From CAVZCK01 sp963798805 (GTDB taxonomy: Bacteria > Pseudomonadota > Alphaproteobacteria > Rhizobiales > Rhodomicrobiaceae): 33,534 nucleotides of DNA. This document shows positions 8,312 through 17,289 of this stretch, in pieces. Positions within the stretch are counted from its first letter, which is position 1, and each line of letters begins with the position of its first letter. The stretch spans positions 1-33,534 of the forward strand of contig CAWCVC010000019.1 of NCBI GenBank assembly GCA_963798805.1, written 5' to 3'. The position numbers and the translations under genes were made by a program. The notes beneath the pieces were generated by a model. The model searched no databases, was not told where the DNA came from, and saw only the letters and a program-made list of their open reading frames with translations.

Positions 8312-8330
8312 CCATGCCGTGGCGGCATGG
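8312..8330. terminator. Hairpin between the LysR remnant and dctP
   Basis: CCATGCCG (8312-8319) and CGGCATGG (8323-8330) form a perfect 8-bp stem with a 3-base loop, directly after the lysR stop. There is no clear T-tract on either strand. It may be a lysR terminator or a protein-binding palindrome. Confidence 0.35.
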
Positions 8331-8337
8331 TCCGCGA

Positions 8338-9060
8338 TTACTTCCAAATCGCCCGCGTCACCAGACCGCCGACAATCTCCCGGATAGCCTCGCTTACCAC
8401 GATGAAAGCGGGCTTACGGCTCTGATCGCGGCGCATGGCGACGCAGAGCGTCCAGTGGATCCGCGGATCTGTGATTGGCACGGCATCGAGGGTGCCTTGC
8501 TGCATTTCCGAGAGCACCGCGCCGTAAGTGAGGATGGTCTGGCCATGGCCGTAGCGCACCAGCGCTTTGGTGTGCCAGACGCCGTCTGAGCGCTGCACGA
8601 CATTGAGCGTCAGGTTTTCCCGTTCGGCGTGGCTGTCGATCAGCATGCGCAGATAGTTCGGCCGGCTCGGCAGGATCAGCGGCAGCGCAGTGGCTTCGGC
8701 AAGCGTATAACTCTCCTGGCGCAGCGATCCGCTGCTGCCGACCACCCACAGATGCTCGACCAGCAGTTCTGTGATGGTGATGTCATTTCCGGGCTCGGGA
8801 TCATGCATCACCGCAATGCTGATCTCATTGTTGGCGAGCTGCTGCTCCAGGACGCCGCTGAACCCTTCCAAAAATCTGAGCTCGATGTCCGGGAAATTCG
8901 TCTTGATCCGCTCCAATAGCATCGGTGCGATGAACTCGCCGGGCGTCGGGGCATACCGACGGTGACGACGCCCTGAGGCCGGTTGGCTTGGGCCGTCACG
9001 TCATGCACGGTCTGCTGAATCTGGTTGAAGATCAGATAGGCGTGGCGGTAATCGTCGGGG
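8338..9060 (-). pseudogene. LysR-family regulator remnant (N-terminus deleted, frameshifted)
   Basis: The LysR effector-binding domain is recognisable. Reading from the right, NQIQQTVHDVTAQANRPQG and VVTVGMP form the linker helix and first strand. After a shift of one base in the G run at 8948-8951, the frame continues PTPGEFIAPMLLERIK and FLEGFSGVLEQQL to the stop at 8338. The helix-turn-helix (roughly the first 60-75 residues) is missing, and the sequence runs into the DMT fragment on the other strand near 9060. The protein could not bind DNA in the normal way. Intact, it would probably have been a regulator of the TRAP operon or of the divergent exporter. Confidence 0.8.
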
Positions 9061-9524
9061 TGCTGTGTCTGACCGGCGGTTTCAAGCGCGGCGCAAGAGC
9101 GCTGCGGGCGTCCATGCTTTTTGGTATCGGGGCGGGCTCGCTGATCGGCAGCTATACCGTCTGGGATGCGCATGCCGTCGCGGCCCTGCTCGTGCCGCCG
9201 CTCCTGCTCGATTATGTCTCGACCCTAGCGCGGACCGTTCTGCTCGCGCCGGTCGCCGCAAAGTGAAAACTGCTGGTCGGCAAATATCGGCGGGAGCATC
9301 GTCACGGCGTCGTTGCGATCGCTGTCTTCAATCCGCTGGCCTATATCCTCGTCCCCTACGCGTTGACATTCAGGCCCGTCATCTATGTCGCGCCGATCCG
9401 GGAGGTCAGCGTCGTGATCACGGTGCTGATGGGCAGCTTATTGCTGGGAGAAGACGATCTCAGACGTCGGATGACCTGGGCGGCTTTATTCTTGAGCGGC
9501 GTCGCGCTGCTTGCGGCGGCTTAG
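9060..9524 (+). pseudogene. DMT/EamA exporter remnant (5' deleted, internal stop)
   Basis: The frame from about 9060 reads GIGAGSLIGSYTVWDAHAV, then LLVPPLLLDY, which is the start of the second EamA repeat. It meets an in-frame TGA at 9264-9266 and continues without a shift through FNPLAYILVPYALTF, PVIYVAPIREVSVVI and LMGSLLLGEDDLRRR to TAG 9522-9524. This is about half of a normal 280-300 residue drug/metabolite transporter, and the first EamA repeat is gone. Its truncated 5' end abuts the truncated 5' end of the LysR remnant on the other strand. Not functional as seen. Confidence 0.8.
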
Positions 9525-9670
9525 CGTCGGCAGACCAGGCCGCCGCTTTTTTTGCGGTGAAGCTCGTGTTGGCGCGCCGTCGGCCCAGACGACACTTGGA
9601 CCGGAGTAAGATTAGGTCAGACCCTCAGACCCTCAGTCCAGTCGTCATTGAAAAGGCCCCCCTCGCCGGC

Positions 9671-10540
9671 TTACTCGCTCTCGCGCGTCAAAGCCGGCGT
9701 GCGCATCACACCATATTGCTGCTGCAGCTCGTGATAGCGCCTCATAGCGACCGGGATCAGCGCCAGGTAGGTCAGGCAGCCCAGACTCGCGCTCAGATAG
9801 GGATAGGTGACGAGCGTCGCCACCAAGACGACACTGAGCGCGATCACCGGCGCAATGTAATCGCGTTCGATGCGGCGCCCGATGAGCTTGCCGGAAAAGG
9901 TCCGGACGCGGCTGACCATCAGCCCGGCGATGGCGATCGCATAAACGCTGAGCAGCGGCAGCACCATCCAGGATTTCGGCAGGCCCAGCCCTTGCAGATA
10001 GAGTGGCAGCAGCAGCAGGATCGCGCCGGCGGGGACAGGAATCCCGACGAAAAACGCATTCTCCCAGATCGGCTTCGACCGGTCGTCGAGCGCAACATTG
10101 AACCGGGCAAGCCGCAGTGCGGCGGCGAGCGCGAAGACCAGGACCACGATCCAGCCCAGGCTCGATGCGGTCTCGAACCCCCACAGGTAGAGCACGACAG
10201 CGGGCGCCACCCCGAAACAGACGAAATCGGACAGCGAATCCAGCTCGGCCCCGAAACGCGAGGAGGCTTTGAGGAGGCGGGCCATCCGCCCATCGATCCC
10301 ATCCAGCACCGCCGCACCTGCGATCGCGATCCAGGCGTACTCGAAGCGGCCTTCGATGGCCATGCGCATTGAGGTCAGCCCGACGCAGAGGCCGAGCAGG
10401 GTCACCATATTCGGGACGAGCAGCCTGAGCGGAACGCTGCGGCTGCGCGCGGCAAGGAACGCGCGGCGGCCTTTCATGACGCGGTCCGAGATCCGCTCAT
10501 GCATCGCGCTGCCGCCAAGGCCGGGGCGGAAATGTTTCAT
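9671..10540 (-). CDS. pssA: CDP-diacylglycerol-serine O-phosphatidyltransferase
   Basis: This 289-residue integral membrane enzyme of the CDP-alcohol phosphatidyltransferase family should make phosphatidylserine from CDP-diacylglycerol and serine, the precursor of phosphatidylethanolamine. The signature D80-G-I-D83-G-R-M-A87-R88...G97...D101...D105 is complete. Several hydrophobic helices follow. The N-terminal VPNMVTLLGLCVGLTSMRMA is typical of alphaproteobacterial PssA. The start at 10540 has only a weak ribosome site. It follows gluQ on the same strand with a 13-base gap, so the two may be co-transcribed. The usual partner psd is not beside it here. Confidence 0.88.
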   Translation of the reverse strand: MKHFRPGLGGSAMHERISDRVMKGRRAFLAARSRSVPLRLLVPNMVTLLGLCVGLTSMRMAIEGRFEYAWIAIAGAAVLDGIDGRMARLLKASSRFGAELDSLSDFVCFGVAPAVVLYLWGFETASSLGWIVVLVFALAAALRLARFNVALDDRSKPIWENAFFVGIPVPAGAILLLLPLYLQGLGLPKSWMVLPLLSVYAIAIAGLMVSRVRTFSGKLIGRRIERDYIAPVIALSVVLVATLVTYPYLSASLGCLTYLALIPVAMRRYHELQQQYGVMRTPALTRESE

Positions 10541-10553
10541 GAGGGTACTCTAA

Positions 10554-11444
10554 TCACCAATCGCGGCAAAAGCCCACCATCTGTTTAATCCGCTCCGGGG
10601 TCGCCCCCTCCGCCCGTAAGCTCCTCAGACTCCTGTCGCGGTGCGTTTTCGAGAGCTTCCGGCCGTCGTCGTCGACGATGAGCCCATGGTGACAATAGAC
10701 CGGGTCCGGCAGATCGAGGAGGATTTGCAGTACCCGGTGAATGTCGGTCGCCGCAAGCAGATCCATGCCGCGCGTGACATTTGTAACAGCCTGGAGAGCG
10801 TCGTCCGTCACGACGGCGAGATGGTAGCTTGCGGGAAAGTCCTTGCGAGCGAGAACCACGTCGCCCCAATGTTCGGGTGCCGCGTCGCGCACCGTTTCCC
10901 GGCCGCTTTCATCCATGTTTCGAAATCCGATCCGGCCGCCGGATTTCGACTGCGCAAGCGCCACAGCTTTTTCCATGTCAAGCCGGAGCGCATAAGGTTC
11001 GCCGGCGGCGATCCGCGCCGTGCTCACCGCCTGCGGCGCGTGGCGGTAGAGGCCGGGATAGAGCGGAACCCCGTCCGGGTCGCACGGCACCGTGCCGCCC
11101 TTTACCATAACAGCCATGGCGACCTCCCGCCGGCTGGCAAAGCACGGGTAGATCACGCCTAGCGTGCGGAGCCTCGCGAGAGAGGCGGCATAGGCGTCGA
11201 AATGCTCCGACTGGCGTCTGACCGGCTGCTCCCATTCGATGCCGAGCCAGGCCAGATCCTCATAAATGGCCTGCTCGAACTCCGGCCGCGAGCGTTCGCA
11301 GTCTATGTCCTCGATGCGCAACAGAAATCGTCCGCCATGCCGCCACGCCATCGCATGGCTGAACAGCGCAGAATAGGCATGGCCGAGATGCAAATAGCCG
11401 TTCGGACTTGGCGCAAAGCGAAAAACAGGTCGTGATTGACTCAT
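10554..11444 (-). CDS. gluQ: Glutamyl-Q tRNA(Asp) synthetase
   Basis: This 296-residue truncated GluRS paralogue attaches glutamate to queuosine in the anticodon of tRNA-Asp. It has FRFAPSPNGYLHLGHAYSAL (HIGH-type motif at 19-22), LLRIEDID at about 41-48 and KLSKT at 263-267 (KMSKS-type). It lacks the anticodon-binding domain of full GluRS, and the length is normal for GluQRS. The Cys pair of the zinc site is only partly visible (C101, C121). ATG 11444 is chosen; the longer frame to 11564 would cross the divergent esterase. A tRNA-Asp(GUC), its substrate type, lies at 16293. Confidence 0.92.
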   Translation of the reverse strand: MSQSRPVFRFAPSPNGYLHLGHAYSALFSHAMAWRHGGRFLLRIEDIDCERSRPEFEQAIYEDLAWLGIEWEQPVRRQSEHFDAYAASLARLRTLGVIYPCFASRREVAMAVMVKGGTVPCDPDGVPLYPGLYRHAPQAVSTARIAAGEPYALRLDMEKAVALAQSKSGGRIGFRNMDESGRETVRDAAPEHWGDVVLARKDFPASYHLAVVTDDALQAVTNVTRGMDLLAATDIHRVLQILLDLPDPVYCHHGLIVDDDGRKLSKTHRDRSLRSLRAEGATPERIKQMVGFCRDW

Positions 11445-11526
11445 GACGGCATCTTCAACCTTGGCGAAAATTCTGCAATATGCCGCTTTCAACGCGAATG
11501 CCAAGTGACCAACTGCGGAGACCGAC

Positions 11527-12216
11527 ATGATCGCCCCAAAACCCAAGCTCGACGGCCCGCGCATCCTGCCCGCCTCGGGCGGCGCGCCGAAGCAGCTCGT
11601 CGTTCTCGTGCACGGCTATGGGGCGGACGGCAACGATCTGATCTCGCTTGCCCAGCATTGGCGCGGGCTGCTGCCGGACGCAGCCTTCGTCGCTCCGAAT
11701 GCGCCGGAGCCGTGCCCCGCAAGCCCCGGCGCACGGCAATGGTTCGCGCTCACGCTGCGCGACCAGCAGGAGCGCTGGCGGGGCTTGCAGCAGGCAGGGC
11801 CTGGTTTCGATGCTTTTCTCGATGACGAACTCGCTGCGTCGAGACTCAAGGACGAGGCTCTTGCGCTCGTCGGCTTCAGTCAGGGGACGATGATGGCGCT
11901 GCATGTGGGGTTGCGCCGTCCGAAGGCAATGGCGGGGATCGTCGGCTTCTCCGGAATGCTCGTGGAGCCAAACCGGTTGCGGGCCGATATCCGCTCGCGC
12001 CCGCCCGTGCTGCTCGTCCACGGCGAGGCGGACGATCTCATCCCGGTCGAAGCGCTGTATCAGGCGAGCGCGGCGCTCGGGGCCGCCGGCGTTGCCGTGG
12101 AGTGGCATGTGCGGCCCGGCCTGCCGCACGGGATCGACCCCGAGGGGGTGGAGATGGCGGGACGGTTCCTGGTCAATGCCTTCAGGAGCGCTGGGGCGCC
12201 GGTGGCATCGGCCTAA
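11527..12216 (+). CDS. Phospholipase/carboxylesterase (alpha/beta hydrolase)
   Basis: This 229-residue cytoplasmic hydrolase belongs to the phospholipase/carboxylesterase family (EstB/YpfH type). The oxyanion region is VLVHGYGADGNDL (about 27-38), the nucleophile S118 is in GFSQG, the acid D169 in HGEADDLIP and the histidine H201 in LPHGID, so the triad is complete and in the usual order. GGAG lies 6 bases before ATG 11527. It is divergent from gluQ (82 bases apart). Its stop overlaps the stop of the convergent epimerase gene by 3 bases. The natural ester substrate is unknown. Confidence 0.9.
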   Translation: MIAPKPKLDGPRILPASGGAPKQLVVLVHGYGADGNDLISLAQHWRGLLPDAAFVAPNAPEPCPASPGARQWFALTLRDQQERWRGLQQAGPGFDAFLDDELAASRLKDEALALVGFSQGTMMALHVGLRRPKAMAGIVGFSGMLVEPNRLRADIRSRPPVLLVHGEADDLIPVEALYQASAALGAAGVAVEWHVRPGLPHGIDPEGVEMAGRFLVNAFRSAGAPVASA

Positions 12217-13202
12217 GCGCTCGGCGCGAAATCCTCGATGAAGTTCCGCAGAATATCGGCGATGCTGGCATCCGCCGGAAGTCCCAATCTGATGGCTTCC
12301 TCGGCCAGCATGGCGCGCGGCCAGCTATCGACCACGGCCTGGATGTGATCATCCCTTTCCCAGACGACCTTGCCGCGCGGGCCGGGATGCTCGAACCTTG
12401 CGACGGTGTCGGCCATGTCCTGGAGCGTGGCGGTTAGGGCCGGCATGTTCATCGCCCGGGTGTGTCCAAAGCGGTCGGCGGGCACTTCATGAAGCCGGAT
12501 GAGCGCATTCACGGTGGTGCGCACCGAGGCAATCGGTACACGGGTCTCGGGCGCCAGCGGACAGACGACATCGCGGCCGAGCAGGGGCTCGCGGAGGACG
12601 GCGCCGATGCGGTCGGCGATCGACGGCACCGATGAAGGATCGGGCCGTATGATGACGACCGGCAGGCGCAAGGCGCGTCCGTCGATGAAGCCGTGGCGGC
12701 TGTAGTCGTTGATGAAAAGCTCGGCGATGGATTTGGCGATCCCATAAGAGGTCTGCGGGGTTTGCGCGGTCTTGTCGTCGACCGGATCCGGCAGCGGCCC
12801 GCCAAATGCTGCGATCGAGCTTGGGAAGATGAAGCGCGGCCGGCTTTCCTGGATCCGGCAGTGCTCCAGGAGCTGGATCATGCCGAGCACATTGACTTCG
12901 AGGCCGCGGCGGAAATTATTTTCGGCTTCGGCCGTCAATGTCGCCGGAAGATGGAAAACGCTGTCAATGCGTTTGGCGAAGAGCGCTTCGTAAAAGCCGG
13001 GGTCGGCGGCATCGCCAAGCTCGATGCGTATGCGCGCGTCCTGATCGAAGCCCTTGAGCGAGCCGCCCGTGCGGCTAGTGACGATCAACTCCCCGATCTG
13101 CTCGGCTCCGCCGTCGCATCGCGACAGAGCCGGCTCCGCGAGCAGAGCCTTAGCCAGCTGCCGTCCGATAAAGCCGCCGGCCCCCGTGACCAGAACACGC
13201 AT
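12213..13202 (-). CDS. denD: NAD-dependent epimerase/dehydratase family, D-erythronate dehydrogenase (DenD)-like
   Basis: This extended SDR of 329 residues has the Rossmann motif GAGGFIG at 7-13, the catalytic Ser pair SS at about 128-129, and Tyr153/Lys157 in SYGIAK. The stretch FHLPATLTAEAENNFRRG and LEVNVLGMIQLLEHCR, then GRALRLPVVIIRP, follows the DenD pattern (oxidation of D-erythronate to 2-keto-D-erythronate). The usual partners (OtnK, OtnC, OtnI) are not beside it, so the assignment is by protein pattern only. ATG 13202 is preceded by GGGGAGAGG. The longer frame to 13331 is non-protein-like. The downstream end overlaps the esterase stop. Confidence 0.78.
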   Translation of the reverse strand: MRVLVTGAGGFIGRQLAKALLAEPALSRCDGGAEQIGELIVTSRTGGSLKGFDQDARIRIELGDAADPGFYEALFAKRIDSVFHLPATLTAEAENNFRRGLEVNVLGMIQLLEHCRIQESRPRFIFPSSIAAFGGPLPDPVDDKTAQTPQTSYGIAKSIAELFINDYSRHGFIDGRALRLPVVIIRPDPSSVPSIADRIGAVLREPLLGRDVVCPLAPETRVPIASVRTTVNALIRLHEVPADRFGHTRAMNMPALTATLQDMADTVARFEHPGPRGKVVWERDDHIQAVVDSWPRAMLAEEAIRLGLPADASIADILRNFIEDFAPSA

Positions 13203-13327
13203 GAGCCTCTCCCCAACGCCCGAAAGCTCAACCTTATACAGCGTTGGCATATGGCCACAAAGAGGCGGCGCGGCCAATTGCATGCTATGCGTCGCATTTT
13301 TTCCGCATAGATGACAGCGTGCTTCGG

Positions 13328-15106
13328 TCAAAGCGGCCAGATAGCCAGAATCAGCGGCGCCGAGATCGTCAGAACAAGCAGCTCGAGCGGCAGTCCCATG
13401 CGCCAGTAGTCGCTGAAGCTATAGCCGCCGGGCCCCAGGATCAGCGTGTTGTTCTTGTGTCCGATCGGCGTGAGGAAGGCGCAGGAGGAGGCGATCGCCA
13501 CGCCCATCAGAAACGGGTCGGGGCTGACCGCGAGCCGGCCCGCTATGTCGATCGCGACCGGCGCCATGATGACAGCGGTCGCGACATTGTTGATCATGTC
13601 CGCGAGGATCATCGTGGCGATCATCAACAGCGCGAGAATGAGGAGCGGGGAATAGCCATCCGAAAGGTTGATGAGCTGTTTGGCGATCAGCGCCGCGCCG
13701 CCCGTCTCATCGAAAGCCTTGCCGATCGGGATCAGCGATCCCAGCAGGATGATGACCGGCCATTCGATCGGATCGTAGAGTTCGCGGGGCGGCACGATGC
13801 CGGTGAGGGCGTAAAGCGCGACGGCTCCGCCGAGCGCGATCGGAAGCGGAACGAGGCAGGCGCTGGCGAGCCCGATGGCACCGGCGAAGATCAGCACGGC
13901 AAGCCCCGCCTTGTTGCGCCGTATGAGCAGTAGCCCGCGCTTGGCGAGCGGCAGGCAGCCGAGATGGCTCGAAACATCGCTGAGACCCTCGCTTGATCCC
14001 ATCAGCAGAAGAATATCGCCTGCATGGATCGTCACGTGCCGTAGCCGCTCGCGGATGTTCCGTCCGCGGCGCGAGACGCCGACCAGGTTGACACCGTAGC
14101 GGCTGCGCAGCCGCAGCGAGCCTGCGGACCGGCCGACGATCGAGGCATTTTCCGGCACGACGACTTCGATGAGCGCGAGGTCGGCCCGGCTGCGAATGTC
14201 GGGGGTTTCGTCGGCGCCCATGTCCTTCAAACCGAGCTTGCCGGCGAACTTCTCGATGCCGTCCGGCCCGCCTTGCACGAGAAGGCTGTCTCCGATCTCG
14301 ATCGCAACGCGCCGCGCGCCGCCCGGCAGACGCTGATCGTTGCGGATGAGGCTAACGATCTGGAGATCGTGGCTGTCGGCAAGCTCGTCGAAATCGCCCA
14401 CGGGACTACCCACGGCCTTGCTGCCCTCCGGAATTTGAAGCTCGGCCAGATAGTCGCCTATCTCGAAAAGCTGCTGCGCAGCGTTGCCCTGCCGTCTTTC
14501 GGCCGGGATCAGCCGCCAGCCGATCAGCGTGATGAACAGCACGCCCGCCGCAGCGCAGGCCGCGCCAACCGGCGTGAAATCGAACATGCCGAAGGGCGCG
14601 CCCACAGCTTGGGTGCGGAAGGTCGCGACGATGATATTTGGTGGCGTGCCGATCAGCGTCACCATGCCGCCGAGCATCGTCGCAAAGGAGATCGGCATCA
14701 AGGTGAGCGCCGGGCTGCGCTTGGCTTTGCTGGCGGCTTCGAGGTCGACAGGCATCAGCAGGGCGAGCGCGGCGACGTTGTTCATGATCGTCGACAGCAT
14801 CGCGGCGAGCCCCGCCATGATGCCGATATGGATCGAAACCGGCCGACCGACGGCGACAACGCGGCTGGTGATGAGCTCGACCGCCCCGGAGTTCAAGAGC
14901 CCGCGCGTGACGACCAGCACGAGGGCAACAATCACCGTCGCCGGATGGCCAAAGCCGGCGAAGGCTTGGTCCGCCGGGACGAGGCCCATAACGAGCGCGA
15001 CGATCAGCGCCGAGAACGCAACGAGGTCGTAGCGCCAGCGCCCCCAGATCAAGAGCGCGATCACGGTTGAAAGAATAGCAAACAATATAATCTGGCTGGC
15101 AGTCAC
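13328..15106 (-). CDS. SLC13-family permease with two RCK_C (TrkA-C) domains
   Basis: This 592-residue inner-membrane transporter has two halves of the ion-transporter superfamily fold. Each half carries a hairpin motif: MNNVAALALLMP followed by TLIGTPPNIIVA in the first, and DMINNVATAVIMAPVA followed by TPIGHKNNTLI in the second. Between them lie two cytoplasmic RCK_C domains (about residues 205-290 and 300-380), with ends such as GDSLLVQGG and GDILLLMGS. Such proteins move sulfate, dicarboxylates or other anions with sodium. I prefer the GTG at 15106, with GAAGGTG close upstream. A GTG/ATG further up (to 15178) is possible but the extra residues look non-family. Confidence 0.85.
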   Translation of the reverse strand: MTASQIILFAILSTVIALLIWGRWRYDLVAFSALIVALVMGLVPADQAFAGFGHPATVIVALVLVVTRGLLNSGAVELITSRVVAVGRPVSIHIGIMAGLAAMLSTIMNNVAALALLMPVDLEAASKAKRSPALTLMPISFATMLGGMVTLIGTPPNIIVATFRTQAVGAPFGMFDFTPVGAACAAAGVLFITLIGWRLIPAERRQGNAAQQLFEIGDYLAELQIPEGSKAVGSPVGDFDELADSHDLQIVSLIRNDQRLPGGARRVAIEIGDSLLVQGGPDGIEKFAGKLGLKDMGADETPDIRSRADLALIEVVVPENASIVGRSAGSLRLRSRYGVNLVGVSRRGRNIRERLRHVTIHAGDILLLMGSSEGLSDVSSHLGCLPLAKRGLLLIRRNKAGLAVLIFAGAIGLASACLVPLPIALGGAVALYALTGIVPPRELYDPIEWPVIILLGSLIPIGKAFDETGGAALIAKQLINLSDGYSPLLILALLMIATMILADMINNVATAVIMAPVAIDIAGRLAVSPDPFLMGVAIASSCAFLTPIGHKNNTLILGPGGYSFSDYWRMGLPLELLVLTISAPLILAIWPL

Positions 15107-15140
15107 CTGTTCACCTTCGCGAAGCGACGAATAAGCCGCC

Positions 15141-15168
15141 GCTATACATGATCGATCGAGTTGGGCAA
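15141..15168 (-). promoter_or_regulatory. Candidate sigma70-type promoter of the SLC13 gene
   Basis: On the minus strand TTGCCC (15168-15163) is followed after 16 bases by TATAGC (15146-15141). This would place the transcript start about 25-30 bases before GTG 15106. The match is partial and visual only. Confidence 0.3.
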
Positions 15169-15413
15169 ATACTGCCAATTCTGTCCTCGTTTTTTTTTAC
15201 TGGGAATCTGATCCGATCACCCTGTCAGAACACAGTGTGGCCGGTCTTCCGCGAGGCAGTTCGAAGATCGTGCTTTGGCTTCCCGGGCGCCCCTGGCACT
15301 GGCGATCCCGGCGAGTTGCCTTAGACGGTCAAGTTCCTTCGAAATGGCCGCTCGATCGATTGCTTTCCGTATGCATGATCAGCACACGCTACGTCCAAAG
15401 ATGTAATGAACTC
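15169..15413. other. Intergenic region without a supportable gene
   Basis: This stretch between the SLC13 promoter and the cold-shock leader holds a run of about nine T near 15190 and no reading frame that resembles a protein. Together with the leader of the cold-shock gene it makes a gap of more than 500 bases. Confidence 0.5.
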
Positions 15414-15443
15414 TTGGAAATAAAGCTGACGCGCCATTATAAA
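15414..15443 (+). promoter_or_regulatory. Candidate promoter of the cold-shock gene
   Basis: TTGGAA (15414-15419) is followed after 18 bases by TATAAA (15438-15443). The transcript would start near 15450, giving a leader of about 210 bases before the cold-shock ATG. Long leaders that fold by temperature are common for CspA-type genes. The call is visual. Confidence 0.35.
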
Positions 15444-15664
15444 AAGGGTTAAAAAATCAAATTCTTTCGTCAACACTCTTGTCTTTCTCAGCGGTCCGGC
15501 TTACCTTGGCTGCATCGACTTTGGGCCGGACGATTGGGCCGTAATACCCTGGCGTAGCTGGGTGCGCGTTTACTCTCTCTCCCACCAAAATTCGACGAAC
15601 CGGGCGAATTGCGTTCTGACGCAGCCTTTGCCCATCACTACGCATCCTACGATAAGGAAAGTCT

Positions 15665-15874
15665 ATGAATACCGGTGTCGTTAAATTCTACAACGCACAA
15701 AGAGGCTTTGGTTTCATCCAGCCAGACAATGGCGGCAAGGACGTGTTCGTCCATGCCACCGCGCTTGAGCGCGCAGGACTTCGCGGCTTGGTTGAAGGCC
15801 AGAAGGTCAGCTTCGACACGAGAGAAGACCGCCGTACCGGCAAAGTCGCCGTCGACAACATTCAGGCCGCGTAA
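15665..15874 (+). CDS. cspA: Cold-shock protein, CspA family
   Basis: This 69-residue OB-fold RNA/DNA-binding protein carries the RNP1 motif RGFGFI at 13-18 and RNP2 VFVH at 27-30, with the usual start TGVVKFYNAQ and end VAVDNIQAA. The length and motifs match the whole CspA family. AAGGAA lies 6 bases before the ATG. It is monocistronic: a strong hairpin follows at 15920. Family members act as RNA chaperones during cold shock or growth transitions. Alphaproteobacteria have several copies, so the cold-specific role of this one is not known. Confidence 0.95.
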   Translation: MNTGVVKFYNAQRGFGFIQPDNGGKDVFVHATALERAGLRGLVEGQKVSFDTREDRRTGKVAVDNIQAA

Positions 15875-15919
15875 CGCGGCGTAGAATATAGGCAGCGCGA
15901 CACCCGCGCGCCGTGGAAG

Positions 15920-15941
15920 GAGCCGCCCATCCGGGCGGCTC
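15920..15941 (+). terminator. Rho-independent terminator after the cold-shock gene
   Basis: GAGCCGCCC (15920-15928) and GGGCGGCTC (15933-15941) form a perfect 9-bp stem with a 4-base loop. It is followed by TCTTCGTTT, a short T-rich tail. It lies 46 bases after the stop codon. Confidence 0.7.
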
Positions 15942-15973
15942 TCTTCGTTTCGGCCGGGGTTGGGCCTGTACGC

Positions 15974-16001
15974 TTGTCAGCCCCCTGTACTATGCTATTG
16001 T
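15974..16001 (+). promoter_or_regulatory. Candidate promoter of tRNA-Val
   Basis: TTGTCA (15974-15979) is followed after 16 bases by TATTGT (15996-16001). It lies about 50 bases upstream of the mature tRNA. Confidence 0.4.
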
Positions 16002-16008
16002 GCCGCCA

Positions 16009-16028
16009 AAGACTTGCGGACAAGTCTT
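16009..16028 (+). other. Perfect 8-bp hairpin in the tRNA-Val leader
   Basis: AAGACTTG (16009-16016) and CAAGTCTT (16021-16028) pair fully around the loop CGGA. It lies between the promoter candidate and the tRNA, so it would be in the 5' leader that RNase P removes. Its role is unknown. Confidence 0.5.
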
Positions 16029-16053
16029 CGAAAGAAAGTTCTTCTTCAATTCC

Positions 16054-16128
16054 GGGCGGTTAGCTCAGCGGTAGAGCACCTGGTTTACACCCAGGGTGTC
16101 GGGAGTTCGACCCTCTCACCGCCCACCA
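16054..16128 (+). tRNA. tRNA-Val (anticodon UAC)
   Basis: The cloverleaf is complete: acceptor GGGCGGT/ACCGCCC, D-arm GCTC...GAGC, anticodon stem CCTGG/CCAGG with loop TTTACAC (anticodon TAC at 16086-16088), T-arm GGGAG TTCGACC CTCTC, discriminator A and encoded CCA (16126-16128). Confidence 0.97.
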
Positions 16129-16223
16129 TCCCTGCCGCTTGCATCGGAAGCGGCTTGGAAATCGGCGATGAGCGGTGCCGCCTGGGGCATCGCTGAATAG
16201 GCGCGCCCTTCGCGGATAGTTGC

Positions 16224-16252
16224 TTGACGGCCAACCCGGCCTAGCTTACATC
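16224..16252 (+). promoter_or_regulatory. Candidate promoter of tRNA-Asp
   Basis: TTGACG (16224-16229) is followed after 17 bases by TACATC (16247-16252). It lies about 40 bases upstream of the tRNA. Confidence 0.42.
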
Positions 16253-16292
16253 AAAGCGCATGTGGTTGCGCTGAAGCGCTCCATAATACCGA

Positions 16293-17060
<768 letters not shown>

Positions 17061-17140
17061 GCCGTCGAGGCGGCGGACTCGCTCGATGAGACCACGGCGG
17101 ACCTGCTGTGCCCGTCCGCTCCGGAGACGCCGCAGGAGTG

Positions 17141-17287
17141 ATGACGACCCCCGACGCCCTGCGCCTCGCCCGCGGGGCTTCTCTCAGTCGCTTGGCCACT
17201 GCTTACGGAGACCCAATCCAGAGAGATAACGTCCAGCTCGCTGCAGTGCTGTCGAGCTGGGCGCCGCCCCCAATCGGAGAAGCTTGA
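17141..17287 (+). CDS. Small hypothetical protein (48 aa)
   Basis: This frame of 48 residues starts MTTPDALRLARGASLSR and ends SSWAPPPIGEA. It has a good ribosome site (CAGGAG, 3-4 bases before ATG), overlaps the preceding stop by one base and is followed after 2 bases by the ATG of the next remnant. Spacing and ribosome site support real translation in a small operon of an integrated element. I do not recognise a domain. It is soluble by composition. It is the only intact-looking frame between the integrase and the IS. Confidence 0.5.
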   Translation: MTTPDALRLARGASLSRLATAYGDPIQRDNVQLAAVLSSWAPPPIGEA

Positions 17288-17289
17288 CC

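Noticed and set aside
9264..9266. Possible recoded TGA (selenocysteine or stop reassignment) in the DMT fragment
   Set aside because: The gene lacks its 5' half, no SECIS-like context is evident, and TAA and TAG also occur as internal stops elsewhere in the window.
9610..9636. Short tandem repeat near the end of pssA
   Set aside because: Only two imperfect copies of an 8-base unit; too small to have meaning without support from relatives.
15457..15645. 62-residue minus-strand frame upstream of the cold-shock gene
   Set aside because: No ribosome site, no recognisable domain, and it lies in the probable leader of cspA.
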